From an uncultured Collinsella sp. (GTDB lineage Bacteria > Actinomycetota > Coriobacteriia > Coriobacteriales > Coriobacteriaceae): a stretch of DNA of 64,000 nt. Position 1 is the stretch's first letter, and each line of letters starts with the position of its first letter. Shown here in pieces: positions 16,146 to 25,396 of this stretch. The stretch spans positions 1 to 64,000 of the forward strand of contig CABUPH010000007.1 of the NCBI GenBank assembly GCA_902493375.1. Direction: 5' to 3'. The position numbers were made by a program, and so were the translations under genes. Below the pieces are notes generated by a model. It was not told the DNA's origin, searched no databases, and saw only the letters and a program-made list of their open reading frames with translations.

Positions 16146-19100
16146 CTACCGACGTTTGGTGAACACGAACACGCCGACGATGGCGAGACCGATGACGCCG
16201 GCGGCAACGCCAACAATGGCGAGCGGGTTGGTGCCAGTCTCCTGCTCGGAAGCACTAGAGGACTTCTTAGCAGTGGTCGTGGAAGCAGCACCCGTATCGG
16301 ACTTGGAATCGGACTTCTTGTCGGACTTCTTGTCGGACTTGCTGTCCTTCTTGTCAGACTTCTTGTCAGACTTCTTCTCGTCCTTCTTATCGGACTTATC
16401 GGAGTCCTTCTTGTCGGACTTGTTGTCCTTGGTCTCGGTCTTGGTCGACACCGTCGTCTTGGTCGTCGGCTTATGACCCGGGGCGACAGCGCCGCCCTTC
16501 GAGCCGGAGCCGGAACCCGTGCCAGTGCCAGCGCCAGTGCCGGAACCAGTACCGGTACCAGAACCGCCGCCGCCATTCGAACCAGCGCCGCCATTACCGC
16601 CAGGGTTAACGGCATTCTTGGTCCACTTGGCATACAGCGTCAGATCGGCCGTCACCGGCGTGCTAAAGTCATACGCCTGCGTGCAAGCCTCATCGGTATA
16701 CCAACCGCCGAAAGTGTAGCCATCGCGCGTCGGATCGGCCGGCTTGACCAGCTTGCCATCGGCCGTAGCAACAAACTTAGTGTCGCAAGCAGACCCGCCG
16801 TTGGAGTTAAAGGCAACCGTCCAAGACTCGACAGCTCCAAGTTTAAACAGCGTGCCCGAATCATTAATGTAGTAGAGATTGCCAGAAGCATCGGCAATGA
16901 CCGGAGAGTCACAGTACTGGTAATGGCCAGCCGCATCATAAATCTGCGTCGCCTCTGCATCGCCGAGCGTATAGCGATACACGCCACCACCAGCAGAGTA
17001 GTTGACGTAATCCTTGCTATCCGCGCTGTTAACGGTGAAGTACACATAGGTCTTGCCGCCCTGAACACTCACCAGCGGAGTAGCAGCAATACCGTTGAGG
17101 CCAGCCGGCAGCGCCTTGCCGTCGGCAGCAGCGACCATCGTGGTCTTACCCGTCTTCAGGTTATAGAGAACCAGAGCAGAGCCAGTAGCCGTCTGTCCGC
17201 CGACAATCAGATTGTCACCAGACACCGCAGGGGCGCTCAGATTATTCGTAAGGCCCAGATCAACCGTCTTCTGTTCACTCAGCACGCCCTTCGCCGAAAG
17301 CGAAATCACATGGAGCTTTCCGTCGTGCGTCATCTGATAGAAGGTCGAGCCATTGGACGGATCGGCGACGCAGTCAGCGTTCGCAAGGGCGCCGAGCTTC
17401 ATGGTCGAAACGACATCACCCGTTGCCTTATCAATGCACTTAAGCGTACCTGCGCTCGTAGGAACGATGGCATACTTATCCGTCAAAGCCGCACCAGTCC
17501 AGTAATAGCCCTCGGCAGGGTCGATGTTCTGCCAAGAAACTTCGCCCGTGGCAATCTTAATGCGCACAAAGGAGCCGTTGCCGTAGGTCGCGTTGTAATT
17601 CTCGTCATACGAAATATCGACCGAGCCTACATAGACGTACTCGCCGTCCGAAACGACGGTGCAGGAGCTCTGCGTCAAGTCCGTCAAACCAGGCGTCAGC
17701 CACTTGCAGATCAGCTTGTCTGCAGTAATCGCCTGGACCGCACCGCCGTTGAGCGGAACGATGATAAGGCCATTGGTATAGATCGGACGAGAGGTATAGC
17801 TCACCTTGGAGGCAAGCGGCGCAGAGGCAACCTTTTTGCCCGTGGACGAATCGATCTTAATGAGCTCGTTCTCGGTCGCGATGTACACAAAGCCGTTAGC
17901 AATGACAGGCTCGCTGCAGTTGGCATACTGCTGACCAGACTCGGCCTTCCAATCGAAGGCCCACTTAAGACCGGCGGCCTGCGCAGGCGTCTTGGCATCC
18001 GTTACGGTCGAACCGTTGCCACTGTTGCCGTAGCCGGCCCACTCGGCATCCCAATCAGGAGTCGTCGCGCTCGGATCCACGACAATCTTGTCGGGATCGG
18101 GCATGGGCGAATTATCGGTGGTGTAGGCAAGCGTGACCCTATCGCCGCTCTTGAGCGTAATCTGATTGGCGCAGAGTAAGGAGGACTCTCCGTTGATATA
18201 CAGATGCCAATATTTATTGGTCGCAGCATCCCAACCATACGGCTTGTGATCGAACGGCGAAGTAATGGAATTCAGGAACCAGTACTCACCACTCTGGGAG
18301 CCGTTGTACGCAACGCCCTTGGCCTTCAGAACTGCCTCAATAAGGTTCTGGGCCGTGGAGCCTTCGGGCAGAGAAACATTGTTTGCCGTACCCCAACGCG
18401 TATTGTTCCCGTTGACATCGGGACCGATAACATCGGCGGATCCAAGCACCTGACCGGGGAGGGCATCGGCGTCAGCACCATACATAAAGGTGACGGCGTC
18501 ACCCTCCTGGAGCTTGTAGGCACCGGCGCCAACGTCGGCGAACTTGCCATTTACGTAGAAGCGCCAATAGCTATTGGTCGCAGCATCATAGCCACAATAG
18601 GACTTACCATCGAAGGGCGAATAAATGCCGTTGAGGAACCAGCCCCAAGACGATTCGCCAGCATCGAGAGTAAGGCCGACCTGCTCAAGGAGATCCTTGG
18701 CAGTGGAGCCTGCCTTGAGACTCGTCTGACCCGTCGAAGCCCAAACCTGCTGCTTGCCGTCCTTGTCCTTACCGAGAACCTGAACAGAAGCATGGACAGA
18801 ATCGGACGGCAACTGGTCGCCCCAGCCACCGTAGAACCACGTGACGGTATCGCCGGCATGGATGGTGACATTGTCCGCCGTATAGTCACTCGACTTGCCG
18901 TTGATGAACAGCTGCCAATAGGTCGAATAATCTTGGGGCGTACCCAGCTCAACACCGTTGTACTTAAGGCTCAGAATGAAGGAGCCCGCAGCAACGGCGT
19001 CAATGTCGTTCGCCTCGAGTGCGACCTTCGTAAGATCAAGCGCGCTCGAACCGGACGTCACCACATACTGCGCATTATCGACCCAAGTCTGAGTCTTGCC

Positions 19101-20024
19101 CTGGGCATCGCGACCAATGACGGTCACATTTGCGGCAACCTGGTCCTTAACGACAGGGGACGAGCTACCAGCCGTATAGGCAAACTCAATCTTCTGCCCC
19201 TGGGTGAGCTTGACGCTGCTCGCGCCAACCGAGGAAGACGCGCCGTCGACGAACAGCTGCCAGAAGGCATAAGTCGTCGGATCGTAGGCAAGCGTGCGAC
19301 CATCACTCGGGGATGTGATGCTTTCGAGGTAGAAACCGTATGCCGTGTTCGGTTCGTACTTCGCCTTGAAGCCCGTCTTCTCCTGCAGCTTAATGAAGGC
19401 ATCCGCAGCCGTCGCGCCCTCGTCGAGCTTGAGCTGCGTAGGTGCCACCCAGGTCTGAGCCTTGCCGTCAGCATCGGTGCCGATAATCGAGAACGAGACC
19501 TCGACCTGCTTCTTGGCGACATCGCCGGTTTCTGTCGGGTTCTCTGTCTGAACGGCAGCCGCGGCGGCAGATCCCGCTTGGCCAGCGGATGCCGTCGAAG
19601 ACTGCTCGCTCGTGGCAGGGCTCTCCCCCGTCGCCGAGCCTTCGTCGCCAGTTGCTGCCTCTGTTATGGCTGCACTAGCTGCAGGCGCGCCCTCGGAATC
19701 CGAAACCTCGGCGCCGCTCTGCTCAGCGGTACCGCCCGCAAGCGCTGCGTCCTCGCCCGGCGTCGCAGCCTGAGCCACAGCCTCGGCAATGCCCTCGGCG
19801 CCCTCGGCCCACAGCTGAGCCGGCGTGGTGCCAAAGGCCATCGCGAAGGCCAGGAATGCCACCAGGCCGCGCTTGGCTACGCCGCGCGCAATTGCGCCAC
19901 GGCGATGCGAGACGCGCTCGCGCTCGTCCTCAAACATATCCAATTGTCCCCCATTGTCTGTACTTGGAGCGTTGCCTTGAGGCTGCCCCACGTCATCGCG
20001 CATGTTGCGCTCGAGTTCCCCCAT
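16146..20024 (-). CDS. Large surface protein: four DUF4430 domains, beta-propeller, InlB-type repeat
   Basis: 1292 aa, exported. Signal region with hydrophobic core at about 53-66 and a likely cleavage near AQLWA. An Ala-rich linker precedes four DUF4430 domains (about 172-286, 294-400, 409-517, 527-637), each with a (D/N)G(K/N)-x-(Q/T)-x-W entry and a WxLF(V/I)(D/N)G or WxFYVNG core. A PQQ/WD-type propeller follows (about 685-1090), then one InlB B-repeat (FNSNGGS...GYTFGGWYTDEA...LYAKW), a Gly/Ser then Lys/Asp/Ser stalk and a C-terminal membrane helix ending in KRR. No exact LPXTG is seen, only ETGTN. AAGGAGG precedes the ATG at 20024. A cobalamin riboswitch lies directly upstream, supporting a corrinoid-binding role (inference). 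Confidence 0.88.
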   Translation of the reverse strand: MGELERNMRDDVGQPQGNAPSTDNGGQLDMFEDERERVSHRRGAIARGVAKRGLVAFLAFAMAFGTTPAQLWAEGAEGIAEAVAQAATPGEDAALAGGTAEQSGAEVSDSEGAPAASAAITEAATGDEGSATGESPATSEQSSTASAGQAGSAAAAAVQTENPTETGDVAKKQVEVSFSIIGTDADGKAQTWVAPTQLKLDEGATAADAFIKLQEKTGFKAKYEPNTAYGFYLESITSPSDGRTLAYDPTTYAFWQLFVDGASSSVGASSVKLTQGQKIEFAYTAGSSSPVVKDQVAANVTVIGRDAQGKTQTWVDNAQYVVTSGSSALDLTKVALEANDIDAVAAGSFILSLKYNGVELGTPQDYSTYWQLFINGKSSDYTADNVTIHAGDTVTWFYGGWGDQLPSDSVHASVQVLGKDKDGKQQVWASTGQTSLKAGSTAKDLLEQVGLTLDAGESSWGWFLNGIYSPFDGKSYCGYDAATNSYWRFYVNGKFADVGAGAYKLQEGDAVTFMYGADADALPGQVLGSADVIGPDVNGNNTRWGTANNVSLPEGSTAQNLIEAVLKAKGVAYNGSQSGEYWFLNSITSPFDHKPYGWDAATNKYWHLYINGESSLLCANQITLKSGDRVTLAYTTDNSPMPDPDKIVVDPSATTPDWDAEWAGYGNSGNGSTVTDAKTPAQAAGLKWAFDWKAESGQQYANCSEPVIANGFVYIATENELIKIDSSTGKKVASAPLASKVSYTSRPIYTNGLIIVPLNGGAVQAITADKLICKWLTPGLTDLTQSSCTVVSDGEYVYVGSVDISYDENYNATYGNGSFVRIKIATGEVSWQNIDPAEGYYWTGAALTDKYAIVPTSAGTLKCIDKATGDVVSTMKLGALANADCVADPSNGSTFYQMTHDGKLHVISLSAKGVLSEQKTVDLGLTNNLSAPAVSGDNLIVGGQTATGSALVLYNLKTGKTTMVAAADGKALPAGLNGIAATPLVSVQGGKTYVYFTVNSADSKDYVNYSAGGGVYRYTLGDAEATQIYDAAGHYQYCDSPVIADASGNLYYINDSGTLFKLGAVESWTVAFNSNGGSACDTKFVATADGKLVKPADPTRDGYTFGGWYTDEACTQAYDFSTPVTADLTLYAKWTKNAVNPGGNGGAGSNGGGGSGTGTGSGTGAGTGTGSGSGSKGGAVAPGHKPTTKTTVSTKTETKDNKSDKKDSDKSDKKDEKKSDKKSDKKDSKSDKKSDKKSDSKSDTGAASTTTAKKSSSASEQETGTNPLAIVGVAAGVIGLAIVGVFVFTKRR

Positions 20025-20089
20025 CGGGGTCCTCCTTCCCTCCAGAGCCCTATGCACACCGGCGGCATACGCCGCGGCAACGTGCAAGA

Positions 20090-20255
20090 TGGGAGGCGAT
20101 CCGACTTAACCTTAACGGCTCAGGCGCGCCGTCCGATCTGCGACGCGAACATCCCGAGCCAAGAGGAATTACGGTTACTGGTACAGCCGGGGACTTGCAC
20201 CCCGATTCTCCCAAACGCGCAGGAAAACCGCGCGTTCGTGCGTCTCCGCACCACC
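20090..20255 (-). promoter_or_regulatory. Cobalamin (B12) riboswitch
   Basis: On the minus strand the leader contains GGGTGCAAGTCCCC-GGCTG and AGTAACCGTAA, matching the conserved core GGTGnAAnTCC...GCnG...CnACnGTnA. It also contains the 3' conserved segment AAGTCGGATCGCCTCCC. The motif ends about 65 nt before the ATG at 20024, and its 3' part could reach the ribosome-binding site. Expected action: bound cobalamin represses the DUF4430 genes. Confidence 0.9.
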
Positions 20256-20268
20256 ATCTAGGCCATCG

Positions 20269-20297
20269 ATTATTACCGTCAAAATGGTATCACGCAA
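20269..20297 (-). promoter_or_regulatory. Promoter of the riboswitch-DUF4430 operon
   Basis: TTGCGT (20297-20292), a 17-nt spacer, then AATAAT (20274-20269). This places the start of transcription just before the riboswitch. Confidence 0.55.
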
Positions 20298-20374
20298 AAG
20301 GGCCTCGCACGCAGGCGAAGCCCATGGTAAAAGCTATTGTTTGCGATAGGAAAATGCGGTGACGGTCGCAGACT

Positions 20375-22138
20375 CTAGTGCTTGCCGCCGTGGCTGTTGA
20401 GCCAGATATTGCGGCCCAGCATAAGTGCCAGCACCAGCGCGCTCACGTAGCCCATAAAGCCAATGACTGGGATACCAAACACAACCGGCTCGATGCGCGC
20501 GTAGTACACCACCGACGAACCGATAAACAGGCCGGCAATCACAATTGCCATCGACATGCGGTCGATAATTCCGCCCAGCTGTCGCAGCGCCTTATCGCTG
20601 CTCATGATCTGCGTGTTCACCTTAAGCTGGCCGCGCGTGAGCATACGCGAAGCCAAGCCCAGATACTCGGCCGCCTCGAGCGAGCCCTTCGCCGCGCGAT
20701 AACTGCTCGCTGCAAAGTCGCGGCTCATCTCGCGCATGCGGGCGTAGGTGCTCTTCTCGTTTTTGATGTGCGTCTGGATGATCTGGATCATGTTGACGTT
20801 GGGCATGTACTCGGTCAACAGGCCCTCGAGCGTCACCATGCCGCGGGCGAACATCGTCACCACGCTCGGCAGCTCAACGTCATTTTTGCGCGCGAGGTTT
20901 AACAGCGAGGTCAAAAACTCGCCGATATCCAGGTCTTTAAGGTCGAGCCCGGCAAAGTCGGCAACAATAAAGTCCAAGTCGGACAAAAAGGCCGAATGGT
21001 CAAGCTCGGCCGAATCGCCGCGCGTCACGGCGAAGCGCATGAGCGAATCCTTGAGCTTGGGCACGTCACCCTCGGCCACGGCGAAAATCATGTCCTTGAC
21101 GATGCCACGGTCGTGGCTCGACATACGCCCGACCATGCCCAAGTCGATAAAGTAAACGATGCCGTCCTTGAGAATGATGTTTCCCGCATGCGGGTCGGCA
21201 TGGAAAAAGCCGTCATCAAGCACCTGCGACGAGTAGTCCTCGACAATCGCGGCACCGATCTTTTCCAAGTCATAGCCCTCGGCCACCAAGCGTTCAGGAT
21301 CGGCGATCGAAATGCCGTCGACGTAGTCCATAACCACCACGTGCTCGGTGCACAGGTCCAGATAGGATTTAGGGCACGTCACGCCATGAACGCTCTTATG
21401 GAACTCGTAGAAGTCGTTGAGGTTTTTGGCCTCGGCCAAAAAGTTGGTCTCCTCGCGAAACGAGGTCCACAGCTCCTCGACCACGCCGTGCAGGTCAACG
21501 AATTGATCGGTGTTGACGAACTTGGAAACGATACGCACCACCGAGCGGATGATATCGATGTCCTGCGCCATAACCTGCTGCGCACCGGGGCGCTGCACCT
21601 TGACGGCCACATCCTCGCCCGTCACCAGACGAGCGCGGTGCACCTGCGCGAGCGATGCGCTACCAAGCGGATTGGGATCGATCGCATCGAACATCTCCCC
21701 CAGGCGCAGGCCGTATTCTTCCTCCAGACAGCGAAGCACTACCTCGTACGGCACCGGCTCCACGTCGGAGCGCAGACGACGCAGCTCGTCGCAAAAGCGT
21801 TGCGGCAGAATCTCGGACCGGTTGGCCAGAATCTGCCCCATCTTGACGAACATAGGGCCGAGTTCCTCGAGCAGGCGGCGCAAACGAACCGGCGTGAGGT
21901 TATCCCACACGCGGTACTTTTTGACCAGGCGAACAATCTGCCCAATGCGTTCGCGACGACCCGCCGGCGTGAGCTGGTATTCCTCGTCCGGTGCCATCGC
22001 GTCGGGCTCCTCGGGCACCATATCGACAGCGCGTGGCTTCTTGCGAGCGCCCGAGACGGCAGCGTCGACCTCATCGACAACCGCCGCCTCGTCACCCAGA
22101 GGATCTAGATTGTTGTAATCGGTGGTGGAATCTGCCAT
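20375..22138 (-). CDS. UbiB/ABC1 family atypical kinase-like membrane protein
   Basis: 587 aa. The ABC1/AarF/UbiB kinase-like signatures are present: KMGQ with LANRSEILP (about 110-125), GSASLAQVHRARL (Ala-rich loop), VAVKVQRPG (Lys of the fold), DYVDG, FHADPHAGNI and DLGMVGRM. Two hydrophobic helices lie at the C terminus (about 535-580). Proteins of this family support isoprenoid-quinone or lipid metabolism in other bacteria; the substrate here is unknown. It begins 8 bp after a small helical protein gene, and the pair is likely one operon. Such kinase-plus-phasin-like pairings are seen in other bacteria (from memory). Confidence 0.9.
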   Translation of the reverse strand: MADSTTDYNNLDPLGDEAAVVDEVDAAVSGARKKPRAVDMVPEEPDAMAPDEEYQLTPAGRRERIGQIVRLVKKYRVWDNLTPVRLRRLLEELGPMFVKMGQILANRSEILPQRFCDELRRLRSDVEPVPYEVVLRCLEEEYGLRLGEMFDAIDPNPLGSASLAQVHRARLVTGEDVAVKVQRPGAQQVMAQDIDIIRSVVRIVSKFVNTDQFVDLHGVVEELWTSFREETNFLAEAKNLNDFYEFHKSVHGVTCPKSYLDLCTEHVVVMDYVDGISIADPERLVAEGYDLEKIGAAIVEDYSSQVLDDGFFHADPHAGNIILKDGIVYFIDLGMVGRMSSHDRGIVKDMIFAVAEGDVPKLKDSLMRFAVTRGDSAELDHSAFLSDLDFIVADFAGLDLKDLDIGEFLTSLLNLARKNDVELPSVVTMFARGMVTLEGLLTEYMPNVNMIQIIQTHIKNEKSTYARMREMSRDFAASSYRAAKGSLEAAEYLGLASRMLTRGQLKVNTQIMSSDKALRQLGGIIDRMSMAIVIAGLFIGSSVVYYARIEPVVFGIPVIGFMGYVSALVLALMLGRNIWLNSHGGKH

Positions 22139-22146
22139 CTGCGCTG

Positions 22147-22563
22147 CTACTCGGCCTCTTCGGTATCCTTCGCATCGTCGGGCTCAACGGACTCGACGGG
22201 CACCGAGGTCACGTTGTCCTCGACCGAATCGACGATGTCGCGCACATGGGCCAGGAAGGCCGTACGCTCGGGCGCAGTCATAACGCGGACGCGAGCCAGA
22301 ATGAGCTCGTCGAGCACGCGTTGGGCCGCGGTCTCGCCCTGCATGCCCAGACGCTCGGTCAGGTCGGAGATGGTACCGCCGGCCTGCTCGAACATGTCGG
22401 ACACACTGCGGGCGATATCGGGGGTGGCGGTGTCCTTGCGGACCTGCTCGCCTTTGGTATTAAGGTCGTCGAGGACCTTCTTGCCGCCTTCAACAGCAAC
22501 GGCGGCAGCGCCAAAGCCCACGTTAATGGCGCCGTTAACAAGCTGATCGAGTTTCATAACCAT
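22147..22563 (-). CDS. Small helical phasin-like protein
   Basis: 138 aa. A hydrophobic, Gly/Ala-rich amphipathic N terminus (VNGAINVGFGAAAVAVEGG) is followed by a long helical region and an acidic tail. This resembles phasin or polyhydroxyalkanoate granule-type proteins, though it could be any small helical membrane-surface protein. ATG at 22563 sits 6 nt after GGAG. It is the first gene of the pair with the UbiB-like kinase, so it may recruit or regulate it (inference). Confidence 0.65.
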   Translation of the reverse strand: MVMKLDQLVNGAINVGFGAAAVAVEGGKKVLDDLNTKGEQVRKDTATPDIARSVSDMFEQAGGTISDLTERLGMQGETAAQRVLDELILARVRVMTAPERTAFLAHVRDIVDSVEDNVTSVPVESVEPDDAKDTEEAE

Positions 22564-22662
22564 GGTTGTCTCCAATCACAAACAACTGCATTGGCGTTCT
22601 TGTACCCAAGATTGAGTGAAAGCGACAAAGCGTTTTAGCACTATTCGATCGACGGGAAATCC

Positions 22663-24186
22663 CTACCTCACGTTGTCGTTCATCGCGAAAGAGTTCTTCA
22701 TGGCGCAGCTCGTGGTGTAGAGCACCTTGCCCAGCAGGGCATCGGTCTCCACGCGCACAAGCTCGGCAAAGGCCTCGTTGGCGCGTGCAAGCTCGGCAGG
22801 CACCTCGGCCTCGGGTAGCGCGGCTACGGCAGCATCGACGTCATGGATCTGCTTGTGGCCCATGCCACCGACCTTCTCCTGATAATCCTCGACCGCGCGA
22901 CCGCACTCATGGAAGCGGACGTCGGCCAGGGCGCCGATCAGGCGGTTGGCCCAGTAGAAGTTTTCGGACGTCACGCGAGCCTGCGTGTCGGCATAGTACT
23001 CGGGCATGGTCTCGACGTTGGCGTACAGCGGGACCAGCGCGTTAAACGAGTTGGAGCCAAAGGCCATCCACTGCACGGCGCGATACGCCGGCTGCGCATA
23101 GGGGCGCAGCTGCAACACGGCGAGCTGGCTGTTGCGGTTGATGCCGATGGGGCGATAGGCGCCGCGCGTGGCGGGCGTGCCCTTACTGCCGTAGCAGTCG
23201 TACTCCGTGCCCTGGTAGTGGCTCGAGAGTACGTACTTGATGTCCTCGATGGTCACCTTGCGCTCGGGCACGCGGCTCCAGGGGATATCGTCGCTCTCGG
23301 GCGTGTAGCCGGCGTCGGGGCCATCCCACACGTCGCTGGGGTTGAGGCAGCGCTGCATGTACCAGGCGCGCGGCGTGTTGTAGACGTGGTCGCTGTCGCT
23401 ATGCGAGCCAAATGCCTCGCGCGGGTTAAAGACCGCAGCCGGGCCGTCGCCCTCAACGCCCAGCGTCAGGTCCAGATGCCACTCGGCCATCCAGGCGCGC
23501 AGGTCGGCCGAGCACATGTGGTCGACCTGGGCGCCCTCGGCATCGTCCAGGTCAAAGCTGTCGATGCCCAGTTGGTTGGGCATGGTCACATAGGCGTCGT
23601 CGGGCACGCGCTTGGCGATCCAGTGGTGGCCGCCGATGGTCTCGAGCCACCAGATCTCGTCCACGTCGCTAAAGGCGATGCCGTTGTTCTCGTAGGTGCC
23701 GTAGCGCTCGAGCAGGTCGCCCAGGATACGAACGCCGTCGCGGGCGGACTTGGCGTAGGGCAGGACCAGGGTCACCATGTCCTCCTCGCCCAGGCCACCA
23801 GGCTGCGCCGGCACATAGCCGTCCTCACCCTCGTTGCCCTTGGCGGGCGCGTAGTCCGCGAGCGGATCGGCGCCGCGAACGCGCTCGTTGGTGGTGAGCG
23901 TCTCGGTTGCGGACATGCCCACATTGAGCTCGTTGAAACCGGCCTCGGCCCAGATGCCGTGGCCCGGGACAACATCGGGGACGCTCGTGTAGCGCATGGG
24001 GTTATCGGGCAGTTCAACGGTCAGGTGACTCAGGACGCTCGTGTAGACGCGCGGCTGCTCGTCGGGATGCACTACGCACATGTGCTTGGGCTCAAACACC
24101 CCGTTGGACGAGTCCTCGTTGCGGGCGACCAGGGTCGACCCGTCGTAGCTTGCGTTCTTACCGACCAGAATCGTTGTGCACGGCAT
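22663..24186 (-). CDS. C69 family dipeptidase
   Basis: 507 aa, peptidase family C69/U34, an N-terminal nucleophile hydrolase. The predicted nucleophile is the Cys at position 3 of MPCTTILVGK, exposed after processing, followed by the family's DGSTLVARNEDS. Other blocks (YVTMPNQ, WWLETIGGHHW, VYNTPRAWYMQRCL) fit the family. The ATG at 24186 is chosen because AAGGAGG has the ideal 6-nt spacing, which also places the Cys correctly. No signal peptide is seen, so it probably hydrolyses dipeptides in the cytoplasm. Appears monocistronic; the AT-rich inverted-repeat element begins 84 bp upstream. Confidence 0.92.
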   Translation of the reverse strand: MPCTTILVGKNASYDGSTLVARNEDSSNGVFEPKHMCVVHPDEQPRVYTSVLSHLTVELPDNPMRYTSVPDVVPGHGIWAEAGFNELNVGMSATETLTTNERVRGADPLADYAPAKGNEGEDGYVPAQPGGLGEEDMVTLVLPYAKSARDGVRILGDLLERYGTYENNGIAFSDVDEIWWLETIGGHHWIAKRVPDDAYVTMPNQLGIDSFDLDDAEGAQVDHMCSADLRAWMAEWHLDLTLGVEGDGPAAVFNPREAFGSHSDSDHVYNTPRAWYMQRCLNPSDVWDGPDAGYTPESDDIPWSRVPERKVTIEDIKYVLSSHYQGTEYDCYGSKGTPATRGAYRPIGINRNSQLAVLQLRPYAQPAYRAVQWMAFGSNSFNALVPLYANVETMPEYYADTQARVTSENFYWANRLIGALADVRFHECGRAVEDYQEKVGGMGHKQIHDVDAAVAALPEAEVPAELARANEAFAELVRVETDALLGKVLYTTSCAMKNSFAMNDNVR

Positions 24187-24269
24187 GCGCATCCTCCTTG
24201 AGCGAAGAAATCAAACGGCAACAGTGTATCGCTTCGACGCAAAAAGGGCGAAACCACGGCCTCGGCAGC

Positions 24270-24506
24270 CCCCGTGGTCAAAAAATGCCAAATATGAGTA
24301 CTGTCACTAATTTAGTAACAGCAATTTTGCTACGCATGGGTGTCGAAAGTCTACATTTGTTCAAAAATTAGATGATGTACTTCCCCATAGGTCCAATAAA
24401 ATAGGCTCTCTATCGATAAAAATATCGTAAGAGAGCCAAATTAACCTAAAATATATGTGACTATCTTGGCAACAGTACTCATATTTGGCATTTTTTGTCC
24501 ACGGGG
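24270..24506. repeat. AT-rich element with 35-bp inverted ends (MITE-like)
   Basis: Ends 24270-24304 and 24472-24506 are inverted copies matching at 34 of 35 positions, with core AAAAAATGCCAAATATGAG. The interior is strikingly AT-rich for this GC-rich chromosome and holds a further imperfect stem, 24404-24418 with 24423-24437 (GGCTCTCT...AGAGAGCC). No open reading frame is seen inside. It lies between the C69 gene and folD. No clear target-site duplication was found. Likely a non-autonomous mobile or regulatory element. Confidence 0.7.
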
Positions 24507-24539
24507 TATAGAACTAACCCCTCAAACAGCCCAAAACGC

Positions 24540-25394
24540 CTATTTCAATGCGCGCTCGGCCGCTTCGATCACGTGTTTGGCGAGAATCGCCGTTGTCACG
24601 GCGCCCACGCCGCCCGGCACGGGGGTGATGGCACCAACAACCGGCTCCACAGCATCAAAATCGACGTCCCCGACCAGCTTGCCAGCGTCCTCATCCCAGT
24701 TAATGCCCACATCAATGATCGTCTGGTCCTCGCGAACGGCATCCACGCCAATCGTACGCGCGCGTCCAACGGCGGCAACCACAATGTCGGCAGCACGGCA
24801 CTCGGCAGCAAGGTCGCGCGTATGCGTATGGCACGTCGTCACCGTGGCATTGTGAGCCGTAAGCATGGCGGCAACAGGACGCCCGATCACCAGCGAGCGC
24901 CCGACCACAGCAACCTTAGCTCCATCCAGCTCAACGCCATAATGATCCAGCAAAGCAAGCACGGCTTCGGCTGTGCAGGGGGCAAAACCCTCACCGCGCC
25001 CCGAAAGCGTGGTGAGCAGCGAAGCCGGCGTCATGGAGTCAACGTCCTTGGCGGGATCGAGCGCTGCGGCGACGGCGTTCTCGTCAAGGCCGGCGGGCAG
25101 CGGGCGGAACATCAGACAGCCATGGACAGCCGAATCGGTATTGATGTCCTCGATGGCCGTCAACAGCTCGTCCTGCGAAACATCGGCGGGAAGCAAAATG
25201 CGACGAACCTCAATCCCCACTTTTTCACAGCGCTTGAGCGCACCGCGCTCGTAGGATAGGTCGTCCTCGCGCTCGCCCACGCGAACGATGGCGAGCGTCG
25301 GCACAACGCCGCGCTCGCGCAAAGCCACGCAGCGGGCAGTGAGCTCCTCGGTCAAAGCACGGGCAACGGGAGCACCCTTCAGCAGCTCTGCCAT
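24540..25394 (-). CDS. folD: FolD-type methylenetetrahydrofolate dehydrogenase, cyclohydrolase residues missing
   Basis: 284 aa, normal FolD length, with GRSLVIGRP and TPVPGGVGAVT for NADP and folate binding. In FolD the lysine four residues after the conserved Tyr (E. coli Lys54) and the Gln of VQLPLP are needed for the cyclohydrolase step. Here the matching positions are Ala52 (YERGALK) and Phe96 (MFRPLP), while Asp119 of KDVD is kept. The enzyme is thus probably a dehydrogenase only. The gene immediately upstream, 2 bp away, encodes a cyclodeaminase-type protein that could supply the missing activity. GAGGGG precedes the ATG at 25394. Confidence 0.9.
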   Translation of the reverse strand: MAELLKGAPVARALTEELTARCVALRERGVVPTLAIVRVGEREDDLSYERGALKRCEKVGIEVRRILLPADVSQDELLTAIEDINTDSAVHGCLMFRPLPAGLDENAVAAALDPAKDVDSMTPASLLTTLSGRGEGFAPCTAEAVLALLDHYGVELDGAKVAVVGRSLVIGRPVAAMLTAHNATVTTCHTHTRDLAAECRAADIVVAAVGRARTIGVDAVREDQTIIDVGINWDEDAGKLVGDVDFDAVEPVVGAITPVPGGVGAVTTAILAKHVIEAAERALK

Positions 25395-25396
25395 GG

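Noticed and set aside
16300..16440. Short imperfect direct repeats, possible CRISPR or microsatellite
   Set aside because: They are degenerate codon repeats for the Lys/Asp/Ser stalk of the surface protein; there are no spacers. No CRISPR array is seen anywhere in the window.
15957..20261. Two long plus-strand open frames opposite the DUF4430 protein
   Set aside because: Arg/Ile/Leu-rich shadow translations without motifs; they would also overlap the riboswitch.
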